From Nakamurella leprariae (GTDB lineage Bacteria > Actinomycetota > Actinomycetes > Mycobacteriales > Nakamurellaceae): 64,000 nucleotides of DNA. Within the stretch, counting starts at the first letter, position 1. Each line of letters starts with the position of its first letter. Where the stretch lies: NCBI RefSeq assembly GCF_016918035.1, contig NZ_JAERWK010000007.1:53538-117537 (forward strand), given 5' to 3'. Positions 31,530-39,156 of the stretch are shown here, piece by piece. The notes beneath the pieces are model-generated. The model ran no database searches. It saw nothing but the letters and a program-made list of their open reading frames with translations, and was not told the origin of the DNA. Made by a program: the position numbers and the translations under genes.

Positions 31530-32067
31530 CGCGAGGCCGGAGCTCAGCCCCGGCCGCGGCCAGGTGCGCCAGCGCAACCCGCAGGTTCTCGGCCCGCGGG
31601 GCCATCGAGTCGAGCACCAGCCGTGCCTCCCGCCATTGCACCAGGTCAGCGCGGCGATCCTGTACGGACTCCCACGACGGCTCCGGGAAGCCGTCGATGG
31701 CCCGGACCCGGGTCGCCAGGCGACGCCGATGCTCCTGCTCGTCGGAACACCGGACCTCGATGAACCGCAGCACCACACCGGCCCGGGCCGCCAGGCGACG
31801 CCACTGCTCCCTCGCCGGCTCGACGGCGTTCACCGCATCGACGACGACCGGACGCCCCAGCGCGAGCTGCTCGGCCGCGACGGCCTCGACAACCGCATAC
31901 GCGGCCAGACCGGTCGGCTGGTCCCGGGCGATCCCGGCGCGCCAGGGCGCCGCCTCGACGGGATCCACTGACAGAACTGCGCAGCGCAACGCGGTGCCCA
32001 GGTCCTCGGCCAGCGCACTCTTCCCGGCGCCCGGGAGCCCGGCCAGCACCGCCAGTAGACCATCCAT
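31156..32067 (-). CDS. AAA/zeta-toxin-like P-loop kinase, 3' half overlapping the rhodanese antisense
   Basis: ATG 32067 opens a 303-residue frame. The first ~175 residues look real: MDGLLAVLAGLPGAGKSALAEDLG is a Walker A, followed by VLSVDPVEAAPW, PVVVDAVNAVEPAREQWRRLA and FIEVRCSDEQEHRRRLATR, the pattern of small P-loop phosphotransferases (chloramphenicol phosphotransferase/zeta-like). Beyond residue ~180 it becomes Arg/Pro-rich and lies antisense to the rhodanese for 374 bases, as expected of shadow sequence. The functional gene probably ends near 31544, where a TGA exists one frame away, so a natural or sequencing frameshift is likely. It starts 39 bases downstream of the LLM gene stop. 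Confidence 0.55.
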   Translation of the reverse strand: MDGLLAVLAGLPGAGKSALAEDLGTALRCAVLSVDPVEAAPWRAGIARDQPTGLAAYAVVEAVAAEQLALGRPVVVDAVNAVEPAREQWRRLAARAGVVLRFIEVRCSDEQEHRRRLATRVRAIDGFPEPSWESVQDRRADLVQWREARLVLDSMAPRAENLRVALAHLAAAGAELRPRVSRRPPSVGTRRRSTPPATRRRPAGRRTRPRPGPGPARPRRCRRRSTGPSAAIRGRRAPARPATAPRPDPAVVHRRRPAGCRRAGSGCPGCDRRAGTGWSRPRGTARPPGRTPTARRRGPRRSR

Positions 32068-32106
32068 CGACAGACTGTCAGCCGCGCCGGGGTCGGCGGG
32101 CGCACG

Positions 32107-33480
32107 TCACCGGGCCACCACCGCCGCCGCCGGCTCGCCCGCGTCCCGTCGGGTGACCGGCGGCCGCAAGCCGAGGTGCTCGCGCAGCGTGGTCCCGGTG
32201 TACTCGGTGCGGTACGCACCGCGGGACTGCAGCTCCGGCACCACCTTGTCGACGATGTCGTCGAGGCCGCTCGGCACGATCCACGGGCTGATGTTGCAGC
32301 CGTCGGTCGCGCCGCTGCGGACGAACTCGATGAGCCGTTCGGCCACGGCGGCCGGGGTGCCGACGAAACCGCGGGAGCGGTCCTCGGCGATGACCAGCTG
32401 CCGGATGGACAGGTGCTCGGCCTCGGCCCGGGCGCGCCACTGCCGGGCGATGTCGCCCGCCGCCTGCCGGCGCCGTGGCGATCCTCGGGTCTCGCCGATG
32501 GTGTCGATCACCGGGTCGTGGGCCGGGAGCGGCCCGTCCGGGTCGTACGTCGACAGGTCCTCGCCCCAGACCTGGCCCAGCAGCGACAGCGCCGTGGCCG
32601 GGGTGACCTGCTGCTCCTTGACCCAGCGGGCCTTCTCCTCAGCCTCTTTCGGGGTGTCGCCAATCACGAAGCCGGTGCCGGGCAAAATCTTCAGGTCGTC
32701 GGCCGGGCGGCCGGCCGCGATCGTCCGGGTGCGGATGTCCTGGGCGAAGGCGAGCGCGTCGTCCAGGTCGCTGCCGTGCGCGGAGAAGATGACCTCGGCG
32801 TACCGGGCGGCGAAGTCGCGACCGGCTGGAGAGTCGCCGGCCTGGAACAGCACCGGATGCTGCTGCGGGCTGCGAGGTGTCGTCGGCACCACGGAGACGT
32901 CCAGCGTCGACCCGCTCACCCGCACGGCCTCCGGACGATCCGCGGGGCCCTGCGGCCCGCCGTCCCAGACGGCTTGTGCGGTCTGCACGAACTCGGCCGC
33001 ACGCTCGTACCGCTGCTCGTGGTCGAGCCAGCCGCCACGCCGGAAATTGGCGCCCGTCCAGGCGTTGTCGGTGGTGACGATGTTCCACGCGGCGCGGCCG
33101 CCGGACAGCGCGTCCAATGACGCCAGCCGCCGAGCCAGGTCGGCGGGATCGTTGTAGGTGACGTTCTGGGTGGCGACCAAGCCGATCCGGCTGGTCACCG
33201 CGGCCAGCGCCGCGAGCTGGGTGATGGCGTCCGGTCGGCCGACCACGTCGAGATCGTGGATCCGGCCGTGCGACTCGCGCAGCCGCAGCCCCTCGCCCAG
33301 GAAGAACGCGTCGAACAGCCCACGCTCGGCGGTCTGGATGACCTGCCGGAAGGTCTCGAAGTCGAGCTGGGACCCGCTGGCCGGGTCGGACCAGATGGTG
33401 TGGTGATTGACGCCCTGGAAGAAGACGCCGAAGTGGACCTGGGCGTCGGGACGGGGAAAGTCGTACTGACGGTCGGTCAT
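32107..33480 (-). CDS. LLM-class monooxygenase, long subunit of couple A
   Basis: A 457-residue NtaA/SnaA/DszA-type flavin monooxygenase (MTDRQYDFPRPDAQVHFGVFFQGVNHHTIW...). Flavin-site motif SLDALSGGRAAWNIVTTDN is intact, followed by ANFRRGGWLDHEQRYERAAEFV, PQQHPVLFQAGDSPAGRDFAARYAE and the C-terminal RTEYTGTTLREHLGL. The start ATG overlaps the stop of the short LLM gene (ATGA), so the two are made together. It is probably the catalytic partner, oxidising a sulfur- or nitrogen-bearing carbon with reduced FMN. It belongs to a set of three paralogous couples (also at 42294 and 46616). The upstream SAM riboswitch implies a role in sulfur supply. Confidence 0.88.
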   Translation of the reverse strand: MTDRQYDFPRPDAQVHFGVFFQGVNHHTIWSDPASGSQLDFETFRQVIQTAERGLFDAFFLGEGLRLRESHGRIHDLDVVGRPDAITQLAALAAVTSRIGLVATQNVTYNDPADLARRLASLDALSGGRAAWNIVTTDNAWTGANFRRGGWLDHEQRYERAAEFVQTAQAVWDGGPQGPADRPEAVRVSGSTLDVSVVPTTPRSPQQHPVLFQAGDSPAGRDFAARYAEVIFSAHGSDLDDALAFAQDIRTRTIAAGRPADDLKILPGTGFVIGDTPKEAEEKARWVKEQQVTPATALSLLGQVWGEDLSTYDPDGPLPAHDPVIDTIGETRGSPRRRQAAGDIARQWRARAEAEHLSIRQLVIAEDRSRGFVGTPAAVAERLIEFVRSGATDGCNISPWIVPSGLDDIVDKVVPELQSRGAYRTEYTGTTLREHLGLRPPVTRRDAGEPAAAVVAR

Positions 33481-34604
33481 CGGGTGCTCCCAGAGGCGGC
33501 GAAGAGGTTGGCGGGTCGGCCCAAGCCGAGGGTGTCTCGGAGGGTCGCGCCCGGCCGCGGGATCGGCACGGCCCGGTCGACGCGCAGGGCGGGCAGCACG
33601 TCACGGACCACGATCGGCAGATCGGTCCACAGCACCGACGGCAGGATGCGGACGCCCGTGACCACACCCCGCAGGCCGCGCAGCAACTCGACCAGATCGC
33701 CGGCCGAGCCGACGAACCCCGCGCCGGCACCGTCCGACGCCAGGCCGTCCAGGTCGGCCCGTCGCTGTGCGGCGGTGGCGGCCGGGGTGTCCAGCGTGAC
33801 CGGCAGATCAAGGACCGTCGCCGCCCCGGTGACGTCCGGCGCAGCGGTGGGCCGATCGGCGTTGAAGCCCACCAGCACGACGTCGGCGGCACCGGCCGGC
33901 ACGGTGCCCTCCCGGGCGAACACCACCGCGTGCCCCTGCGGACTGCGAGGCACGATGGACGGGCCCTTCACCGAGAACGGTGCCCGCACGCCGTCCGGGA
34001 CGGTACGCAGGGCGGGACCGGCGGTGGCGCCGGTTCCGCCGGAGACGAAGTCCACGGCGTGCAGCCGGTCGCGGTCGATGTACCGGCCGGTGGCCGTGTC
34101 CCGGATGACCGCGTCGTCCTCCCAGGAGTCCCACAGCGCGCGGACCACCTCGATCACGTCGGCTGTCTCGGCCAGCAGGTCGGCGCCCTCGGCCACCGGC
34201 CGGTCCAGCGCGCGCCGGGCACCCGGCACCGGCCCCGCGCCGACGAGCCACCCGGCGCGGCCTGCGGTGGCGTGGTCCAGCCCGCCGAGCTGGCTTGCCA
34301 GGTGGAAGGGCTCGACCGTGGCCGGGTGCACCAACGGCACCAGCCCGAGCCGGGACGTGGTCGGGGCGACGAAGGCCGCGCGGACCACCGCGTCGAGCCG
34401 CGTCGCCGGTCCGGTCGCCGGGGGCGTCAGGGAGTCGTCGATCGTGACGAACGTGGCGCCCCCGTTCTCCGCGGCGGCGACGGCGCGACGGATCCCGGCG
34501 CCGCCCAGGGCGTCCCGGGCCGCGTCCGGATCGATCCGCCAGGCGGCGGGATGCGCTCCCGCACCGTCGACCTCGATGCCGACGTGCAACTGGTCGGTGG
34601 GCAT
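33477..34604 (-). CDS. LLM-class protein, short subunit of couple A, degenerate flavin motif
   Basis: A 375-residue LLM-fold protein (MPTDQLHVGIEVDGAGAHPAAW). It keeps the fold markers LVPLVHPATVEPFHLASQLGGLDH, DSWEDDAVIRD and PRSPQGHAVVFAREG, but the flavin/catalytic segment reads GRAGWLVGAGP in place of GRxGWNxVT. The C terminus PRPGATLRDTLGLGRP resembles that of the other short proteins (43632 and 47961). By analogy with LuxA/LuxB it may be a non-catalytic subunit of the long protein that is translated from the next ATGA. It is the first structural gene behind a SAM-IV riboswitch and a Cys leader peptide. Confidence 0.8.
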   Translation of the reverse strand: MPTDQLHVGIEVDGAGAHPAAWRIDPDAARDALGGAGIRRAVAAAENGGATFVTIDDSLTPPATGPATRLDAVVRAAFVAPTTSRLGLVPLVHPATVEPFHLASQLGGLDHATAGRAGWLVGAGPVPGARRALDRPVAEGADLLAETADVIEVVRALWDSWEDDAVIRDTATGRYIDRDRLHAVDFVSGGTGATAGPALRTVPDGVRAPFSVKGPSIVPRSPQGHAVVFAREGTVPAGAADVVLVGFNADRPTAAPDVTGAATVLDLPVTLDTPAATAAQRRADLDGLASDGAGAGFVGSAGDLVELLRGLRGVVTGVRILPSVLWTDLPIVVRDVLPALRVDRAVPIPRPGATLRDTLGLGRPANLFAASGSTR

Positions 34605-34749
34605 GGTGGTGCTCGCTTCTCGCGTAGGGGTCGGGAGAGATCGGGAAGGTCGGGCCCGCGCCGACGCTCGAAACGGCGCATCCGGGGATCCGGTGGTCGG
34701 CCCGGGGGACCGCCCGGGACACCGGCCAGGGCCGGTCAGGACGGAGGGG

Positions 34750-34836
34750 TCAGCGACAGAGCGCGCTGGACATCAGCGACAGGTCGACGTACCGACGACC
34801 CACCAGTGCGAGGCGGTACCGGCTCGGGCTCACCAT
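34750..34836 (-). CDS. Cysteine-ending leader peptide (couple A operon)
   Basis: A 28-codon ORF ending RRYVDLSLMSSALCR and a stop, 145 bases before the short LLM gene. GGGAG precedes the ATG. The R-R-x-V-D-L-x-x-x-S-S-A-x-C-R core is shared with at least six other tiny ORFs in this window. In-frame GTG 34851 is an alternative start. Such peptides are known in actinobacteria before sulfur-assimilation genes, where Cys availability is thought to affect leader translation and hence downstream expression. It is too short to be a functional enzyme. Confidence 0.75.
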   Translation of the reverse strand: MVSPSRYRLALVGRRYVDLSLMSSALCR

Positions 34837-34852
34837 CAACTCCCGGGACACG

Positions 34853-34870
34853 TGGACCGGGGCCGGTCCA
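34853..34870 (-). promoter_or_regulatory. Hairpin between SAM-IV aptamer and leader peptide
   Basis: TGGACCGG-GG-CCGGTCCA is an exact inverted repeat starting three bases downstream of the aptamer (minus strand) and ending just before the leader's ribosome site. It is a good candidate for the expression platform that exposes or hides the leader start; no U-tract follows it, so a translational mechanism is more likely than termination. Confidence 0.5.
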
Positions 34871-34872
34871 TC

Positions 34873-34983
34873 GATCACGCTTGCGGACGGCTCCCGCCCG
34901 CCGGGTCGTCACCTGGAGCACCCCAGCCGTGATCGGAGGGTTGCTGCCCAGCAAGCCAGGGCTTGACGCTGGAACTCGTGACC
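34873..34983 (-). ncRNA. SAM-IV riboswitch (couple A operon)
   Basis: Read on the minus strand from 34983 the element starts GGTCACGAGTTCCAGCGTCA, then has AAGCCCTGGCTTGCTGG, GCAACCCTCC, the GGGGTGCTCCAGGTGACGAC block and ends GCAAGCG. These are the conserved boxes of the actinobacterial SAM-IV aptamer (stem, GCAACCCUCC core, GGGGUGC pseudoknot partner and 3' GCAAGC). SAM-IV elements lower expression of sulfur or methionine genes when S-adenosylmethionine is abundant. It precedes a leader peptide and the LLM couple A, with a divergent Opp-type operon on the other side. Confidence 0.85.
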
Positions 34984-35030
34984 GCGAGCAGGCTAGCAGC
35001 CGCGCTCGGCCGGGCCGACGACGGGTCCAC

Positions 35031-35042
35031 TGTGTATACACA
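35031..35042. promoter_or_regulatory. TGTGTATACACA palindrome, candidate GntR operator
   Basis: An exact 12-base palindrome lying 14 bases before the -35 of the plus-strand promoter. The core GTGTATACAC recurs at 45044, in front of another LLM operon of the island. TGTATACA-type half-site pairs are bound by FCD-type GntR regulators such as VanR, and one such regulator is encoded at 40982. Confidence 0.5.
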
Positions 35043-35056
35043 CGGATCCGTAATTC

Positions 35057-35086
35057 TTGACAGCCGCTCGGCGCGTTCCCTAGGGT
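35057..35086 (+). promoter_or_regulatory. Promoter of the first Opp-type ABC operon
   Basis: TTGACA (35057-35062), an 18-base spacer and TAGGGT (35081-35086) form the best sigma-70-type promoter in the window. It reads towards the leader peptide at 35194 and the binding-protein gene at 35556, and has the TGTGTATACACA palindrome just upstream. Confidence 0.65.
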
Positions 35087-35193
35087 CCAGCGGAGATCCG
35101 TTGTCGTGCGTCCCGGACAGACGATCTGCCGAGACCCGTACGGACACAGCGTGAGCGCCCGCCCGGTGCCGCGAGAGGGAGCATCCGACCGTC

Positions 35194-35295
35194 ATGTTCG
35201 AACGCGCGACGCAGCGGGACCTGACCCGCACGCGTCTGGCGGCGCGCCGCCACGTCGACTTGCAGCGGGTCTCCTCCGCACTCTGTTGCCGCTGA
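35194..35295 (+). CDS. Cysteine-rich leader peptide (first Opp-type operon)
   Basis: A 33-codon ORF from ATG 35194, preceded by GAGAGGGAGC. The C terminus RRHVDLQRVSSALCCR holds two adjacent Cys codons before Arg and the stop. It lies between a strong promoter and the binding-protein gene, with a 260-base untranslated stretch after its stop that could hold alternative structures. No SAM riboswitch precedes this copy. It is the most canonical member of the repeated leader family in this window. Confidence 0.8.
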   Translation: MFERATQRDLTRTRLAARRHVDLQRVSSALCCR

Positions 35296-35555
35296 CCGCC
35301 GTCCCCGGACTGCCGGCGCCGACGCGCCATGCAGCACAGCCCCCCTGCGTTGATCCAGCCCTGATCCCCGATACCGACCCGGCCTGACGCCGCGGTCGGT
35401 GCGATGCCCTGTGCCGGATCGGTTCCGGGCCGTGCCCGACGAACGCCGCTGCGCCGTCAGAAACGGCCCGCTGCTCGGTCTCTGCCGTCCGTCCCGCCCC
35501 CGATCGATGCGGTCCTGTCGATCTCGTCCCGTCGATCCGTCATGAAAGGCCCTCG

Positions 35556-37193
35556 GTGCGCCGTACACGAGCCCTGTTCACCCTGGTCACCGCCGCCGCG
35601 CTGGCCCTGGCCGCCGGCTGCGGCGGCAGCACGTCACCGTCCGACAGTCTTCCCGCGGCAGCCGCTTCCGGCACGGCAGCCGAGACCGCCGGGGACCCGC
35701 AGACCGGCGGTTCGATCACCGTCGGCGTCCAGCCGCCGTGCGGGCTCGACAAGGCTCAGACCTCCGGCTGCAACTTCATCGCCAACGCCGTGGTGGACAA
35801 CCTCACCGAGCAGGTGCCCGCCACGGGCGAGATCGTGCCCTGGCTGGCGACGTCGTGGGAGATCTCCGAAGACCAGCAGTCGTACACGTTCCACCTGCAG
35901 GACGGCGTCACCTTCAGCAACGGCGAGGTGCTCGACGCCACCGCCGTGAAGACGTTCTTCGACGACGTCATCGAGCTCGGCAAGCAGGGCAAGGCCTTCC
36001 AGTCGTCCGCGTACCTGCTGGGCTACCAGGGCAGCGAGGTCGTCGACCCGCTGACCATCACGGTCTCCTTCGACCGACCCAAGGCCGGTCTGCTGCAGGC
36101 CCTCTCGGAGAAGCCGCTCGGCATCGTCGCCCCCGAGACGATCCGGACGAAGACACCGGACGAGCGTCTGGCCGAGGGCGTCATCGGCAGTGGACCGTTC
36201 GTCATCGAGGAGGTCGTGCCCAACCAGCGGGTCGTGCTGACCAAGCGGGCCGACTACGAGTGGTCGTCGCCGAAGAACGCCCATGTCGGCCCGGCGTACC
36301 TCGACCGGGTCACCTTCCAGTTCCTACCCGAGAACTCCGTGCGGACCGGCAGTCTCACCAGCGGGGAGATCCAGGTCGAATCGGCCGTGCCCGCCACTGA
36401 CGTCGACCTGCTCAAGGGCCAGGGCTTCGAGATCGCGGCCCGCGCCTCCGCCGGCATCCCGTACTACTACGCGGTGAACCTGCGGGACCCGATCCTGAGC
36501 CAGGAGCCGGTCCGCCAGGCGCTGCAGGTCGCCCTGGACCGGCCCGAGATCGTGGACACCGTCTTCACCGAGTACCAGGCCCCCGCCACCGGCATCCTGT
36601 CCAGGACGCACCCGAACTACGTGGACCTCTCGGACGAGCTGGCTTACGCCCCCGACCGCGCCGCCCAGCTCCTCGACGAGGCAGGGTGGACGGAGGGCGC
36701 CGACGGGATCCGGCAACGGGACGGCCGGCCGCTGACCATCACCGTGCAAAGCTCCAGTTCCGGCGACCAGCCGCTGCACGAGCTGGTGCAGCAGCAGCTC
36801 CGGCGCATCGGCATCGACCTGCAGATCCAGCAGCTCACCCAGGCCCAGATCAGCGAGAATCGCGCGGCCGGGAACTGGCAGTTGCTGTACAGCAATCTCA
36901 CCCGGCCCGACGGGGACGTGCTGGTGTCCTACTTCGATCCCGATTTCAGCACCTACCTCACCGAGTCCTACGACCCCGAGCTCGAACAGCTGCTGAGCGA
37001 GCAGACCAGCGAGCTGGACGTCGCCCAGCGGCAGGAGCTGCTGGCCCAGATCCAGCAGATCGTCATCGAGCGGGGCTACGGCATCCCGGTCAACGAGTCG
37101 AGCCAGACGCTGGCGTTCGCCCCCGAGGTGCACGGCGTGGACTTCGAGGCTCCGTGGTGGCCGACGTTCGTCGACACCTGGATCGAGCAGTGA
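35556..37193 (+). CDS. ABC importer substrate-binding lipoprotein, peptide/nickel (SBP5) type
   Basis: From GTG 35556 the product has 545 residues, typical of family 5 extracellular binding proteins. The signal ends in lipobox LAAGC (Cys22). The binding fold shows TGGSITVGVQPPCGLD, LATSWEISEDQQSYTFHLQDGVTFSNGEVLDATAVK, VIGSGPFVIEEVVPNQRVVLTKRADYEWSS and VRQALQVALDRPEIVDTVF. It feeds the two permeases and fused ATPase that follow. Relatives bind peptides, nickel, glutathione or opines; given the leader peptide and the LLM neighbours I infer a sulfur-containing ligand such as an S-substituted Cys derivative or peptide. Confidence 0.93.
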   Translation: MRRTRALFTLVTAAALALAAGCGGSTSPSDSLPAAAASGTAAETAGDPQTGGSITVGVQPPCGLDKAQTSGCNFIANAVVDNLTEQVPATGEIVPWLATSWEISEDQQSYTFHLQDGVTFSNGEVLDATAVKTFFDDVIELGKQGKAFQSSAYLLGYQGSEVVDPLTITVSFDRPKAGLLQALSEKPLGIVAPETIRTKTPDERLAEGVIGSGPFVIEEVVPNQRVVLTKRADYEWSSPKNAHVGPAYLDRVTFQFLPENSVRTGSLTSGEIQVESAVPATDVDLLKGQGFEIAARASAGIPYYYAVNLRDPILSQEPVRQALQVALDRPEIVDTVFTEYQAPATGILSRTHPNYVDLSDELAYAPDRAAQLLDEAGWTEGADGIRQRDGRPLTITVQSSSSGDQPLHELVQQQLRRIGIDLQIQQLTQAQISENRAAGNWQLLYSNLTRPDGDVLVSYFDPDFSTYLTESYDPELEQLLSEQTSELDVAQRQELLAQIQQIVIERGYGIPVNESSQTLAFAPEVHGVDFEAPWWPTFVDTWIEQ

Positions 37194-37221
37194 GCCGCGG
37201 CGGCGCGTCCCGGGTGCGGGG

Positions 37222-38193
37222 ATGAAGCGGTACGTCGCCCGCCGGATCCTGTCCGCGGTCGTGGTCATCTGGGCGGCGTTCACCATCAGCTTCCTGCTGC
37301 TGTACCTGCTGCCGGCGGACCCGATCGCCATCAAGCTCGACGCGGTGGAAGGCGGAGGCCGCGGCGGGTCGGGCTCGGTCAGCATGCCGCCGGAGCAGGT
37401 CGCCGAGATCATGGCCCGCTACGGCTATGACCGGCCGCTGATCGTTCAGTACTTCCTGGCCCTCGGACGGATGCTCGGCGGCGACCTGGGCACCTCGATC
37501 ACCACCGGGATCGAGGTGCGCGACTCGCTGGTCGCCGCGCTGCCGCAGACGCTCCAGCTGGCCTCGGTGGCGTTGCTGATCGGCGTGCTCGTCGGCGTGC
37601 TGGTCGGGGTGCTGTCCAACCTGGTGGCGTTCCGGTGGCTGCGGCAGCTGCTGCAGTCGCTGCCGCCGCTGGCCGCGGCCATCCCGACGTTCTGGTTCGG
37701 ACTGGTCCTGCTTCAGGTGTTCTCCTTCCGGCTGGGCTGGTTCCCGCCGTGGGGTAATAGCGGCTTCGCCTCGGTGGTGCTGCCGGCCCTGACGCTGTCG
37801 CTGCCCACGGCGGCCGTCATGGCCCAGGTGCTGTCCAAGAGCCTGCGCGAGGTGCTCGCCAGTCCGTACATCGAGACGGCCCGGGCCAAGGGCGCATCCC
37901 GGCTGCGGGTGCACCTGCGGCACGCGTTCCGCAACGCGATGCTGCCGTCCCTGACGGTGGTGGGCTTGACCGTGGGCAATCTGCTCGCCGGCTCAGTGGT
38001 GGTCGAGACCGTCTACGCGCGGGATGGTCTCGGCCGGCTCACGGAGACCGCGGTCGACGGGCAGGACACGCCGGTGGTGCTCGCCGTCGTGGTCATCTCG
38101 GCCGTGGTCTTCGCCCTCGTCAACCTGCTGGTCGACCTGCTCTACCCGGTGGTCGACCCGCGCATCCGCCGGGCGACGACCGCCGTCGCCTGA
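37222..38193 (+). CDS. ABC importer permease, DppB/OppB type
   Basis: A 323-residue membrane protein with the DppB opening MKRYVARRILSAVVVIWAAFTISFLLLYLLPADP, a long extracytoplasmic loop, GDLGTSITTGIEVRDSLVAALPQTLQLA and the ATPase-contact loop ETARAKGASRLRVHLRHAFRNAMLPSL. The C-terminal membrane helix ends in DLLYPVVDPRIRR. It begins 28 bases after the binding-protein gene and is followed by a DppC-type partner. Confidence 0.94.
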   Translation: MKRYVARRILSAVVVIWAAFTISFLLLYLLPADPIAIKLDAVEGGGRGGSGSVSMPPEQVAEIMARYGYDRPLIVQYFLALGRMLGGDLGTSITTGIEVRDSLVAALPQTLQLASVALLIGVLVGVLVGVLSNLVAFRWLRQLLQSLPPLAAAIPTFWFGLVLLQVFSFRLGWFPPWGNSGFASVVLPALTLSLPTAAVMAQVLSKSLREVLASPYIETARAKGASRLRVHLRHAFRNAMLPSLTVVGLTVGNLLAGSVVVETVYARDGLGRLTETAVDGQDTPVVLAVVVISAVVFALVNLLVDLLYPVVDPRIRRATTAVA

Positions 38194-38238
38194 TCGCCAC
38201 GGCGGTGCGGCCCATCCGCTGACTTCGGAAGGAACCAC

Positions 38239-39156
38239 GTGACTCTCGCGGAGATCGCCGGTGCCACCACGGCACCGGCCGACGCACCGGCGGCGTCCGC
38301 CCCGGCGGCCCCGCCGGCGACCACCGGCCGCCGCCGCAGCCGGTGGCGGTGGTTCGCCCGCCGCCCCGGGTTGCTGCTGTCCATCGGGGTCCTGCTGCTC
38401 GTCGTGCTGTGGGCTGTCCGGCCCGGCTGGTTCACCGCCGCAGACCCGCTCGTCGGGGTGCCGCGGGAGAAGCTGAGTCCGCCCAGCGCCGAACACTGGT
38501 TCGGCACCGACAGCATCGGCCGGGACCTGTTCGCCCGGGTCGTGCACGGCGCCCAGTACTCGCTGCGCGCGGTAGCCATCGCGCTGGTCCTGGCGCTGGT
38601 CGTGGGCGCGCTCCTGGGCCTGATCTCCGGCTACCTCGGCGGCGTGGTCGACAACGTGATCATGCGCGTGGTGGACGTGCTGCTGGCCCTGCCCGGGCTG
38701 CTCATCTCCCTCATCCTCATCACCGCGCTCGGGTTCGGCACGCTCAACGTGGCGATCGCGGTCGGGGTGAGCGCCGTCGCGGCGTTCGCCCGGGTCATGC
38801 GCTCGGAGGTGCTCCGGGTGCGCAACGCCGCCTACGTGGAGGCCGCGGTCAAGGGCGGGGTCCGCTGGTGGTCGGTGATGGGCCGGCATGTGTTGCCGAA
38901 CTCCTACGGATCGATCATGGCCCTCGGTGCCCTGGAGTTCGGCAGCGCGATCCTGTCCATCGCCGCGTTGAGCTTCCTCGGCTTCGGCGCCGCTCCGCCC
39001 GCGCCCGAGTGGGGCGCGCTGGTCGCCGACGGCCGCAACTACCTGGCCACCGCCTGGTGGGTCACCACCCTGCCCGGCCTCGTCGTCATCGTGGTCGTCA
39101 TCGCCGCCAACCGCATCGGCCGCGCACTGGACGGCGAATGGCGGCAGGCCCGATGA
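38239..39156 (+). CDS. ABC importer permease, DppC/OppC type
   Basis: A 305-residue permease from GTG 38239, ribosome site GGAAGGAA. An Ala/Pro-rich cytoplasmic tail of about 30 residues precedes the first helix. The DppC pattern is clear: HWFGTDSIGRDLFARVVHGAQYSLRAVAIALVL, VVDVLLALPGLLISLIL and the EAA loop EAAVKGGVRWWSVMGRHVLPN, ending WWVTTLPGLVVIVVVIAANRIGRALD. It overlaps the ATPase gene by four bases. Confidence 0.94.
   Translation: MTLAEIAGATTAPADAPAASAPAAPPATTGRRRSRWRWFARRPGLLLSIGVLLLVVLWAVRPGWFTAADPLVGVPREKLSPPSAEHWFGTDSIGRDLFARVVHGAQYSLRAVAIALVLALVVGALLGLISGYLGGVVDNVIMRVVDVLLALPGLLISLILITALGFGTLNVAIAVGVSAVAAFARVMRSEVLRVRNAAYVEAAVKGGVRWWSVMGRHVLPNSYGSIMALGALEFGSAILSIAALSFLGFGAAPPAPEWGALVADGRNYLATAWWVTTLPGLVVIVVVIAANRIGRALDGEWRQAR

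Noticed and set aside
34605..34749. Possible intrinsic terminator between the leader peptide and the short LLM gene
   Set aside because: Several GC hairpins can be drawn (for example CCGGCC/GGCCGG), but none has a T-run or stands out from background in such GC-rich DNA.
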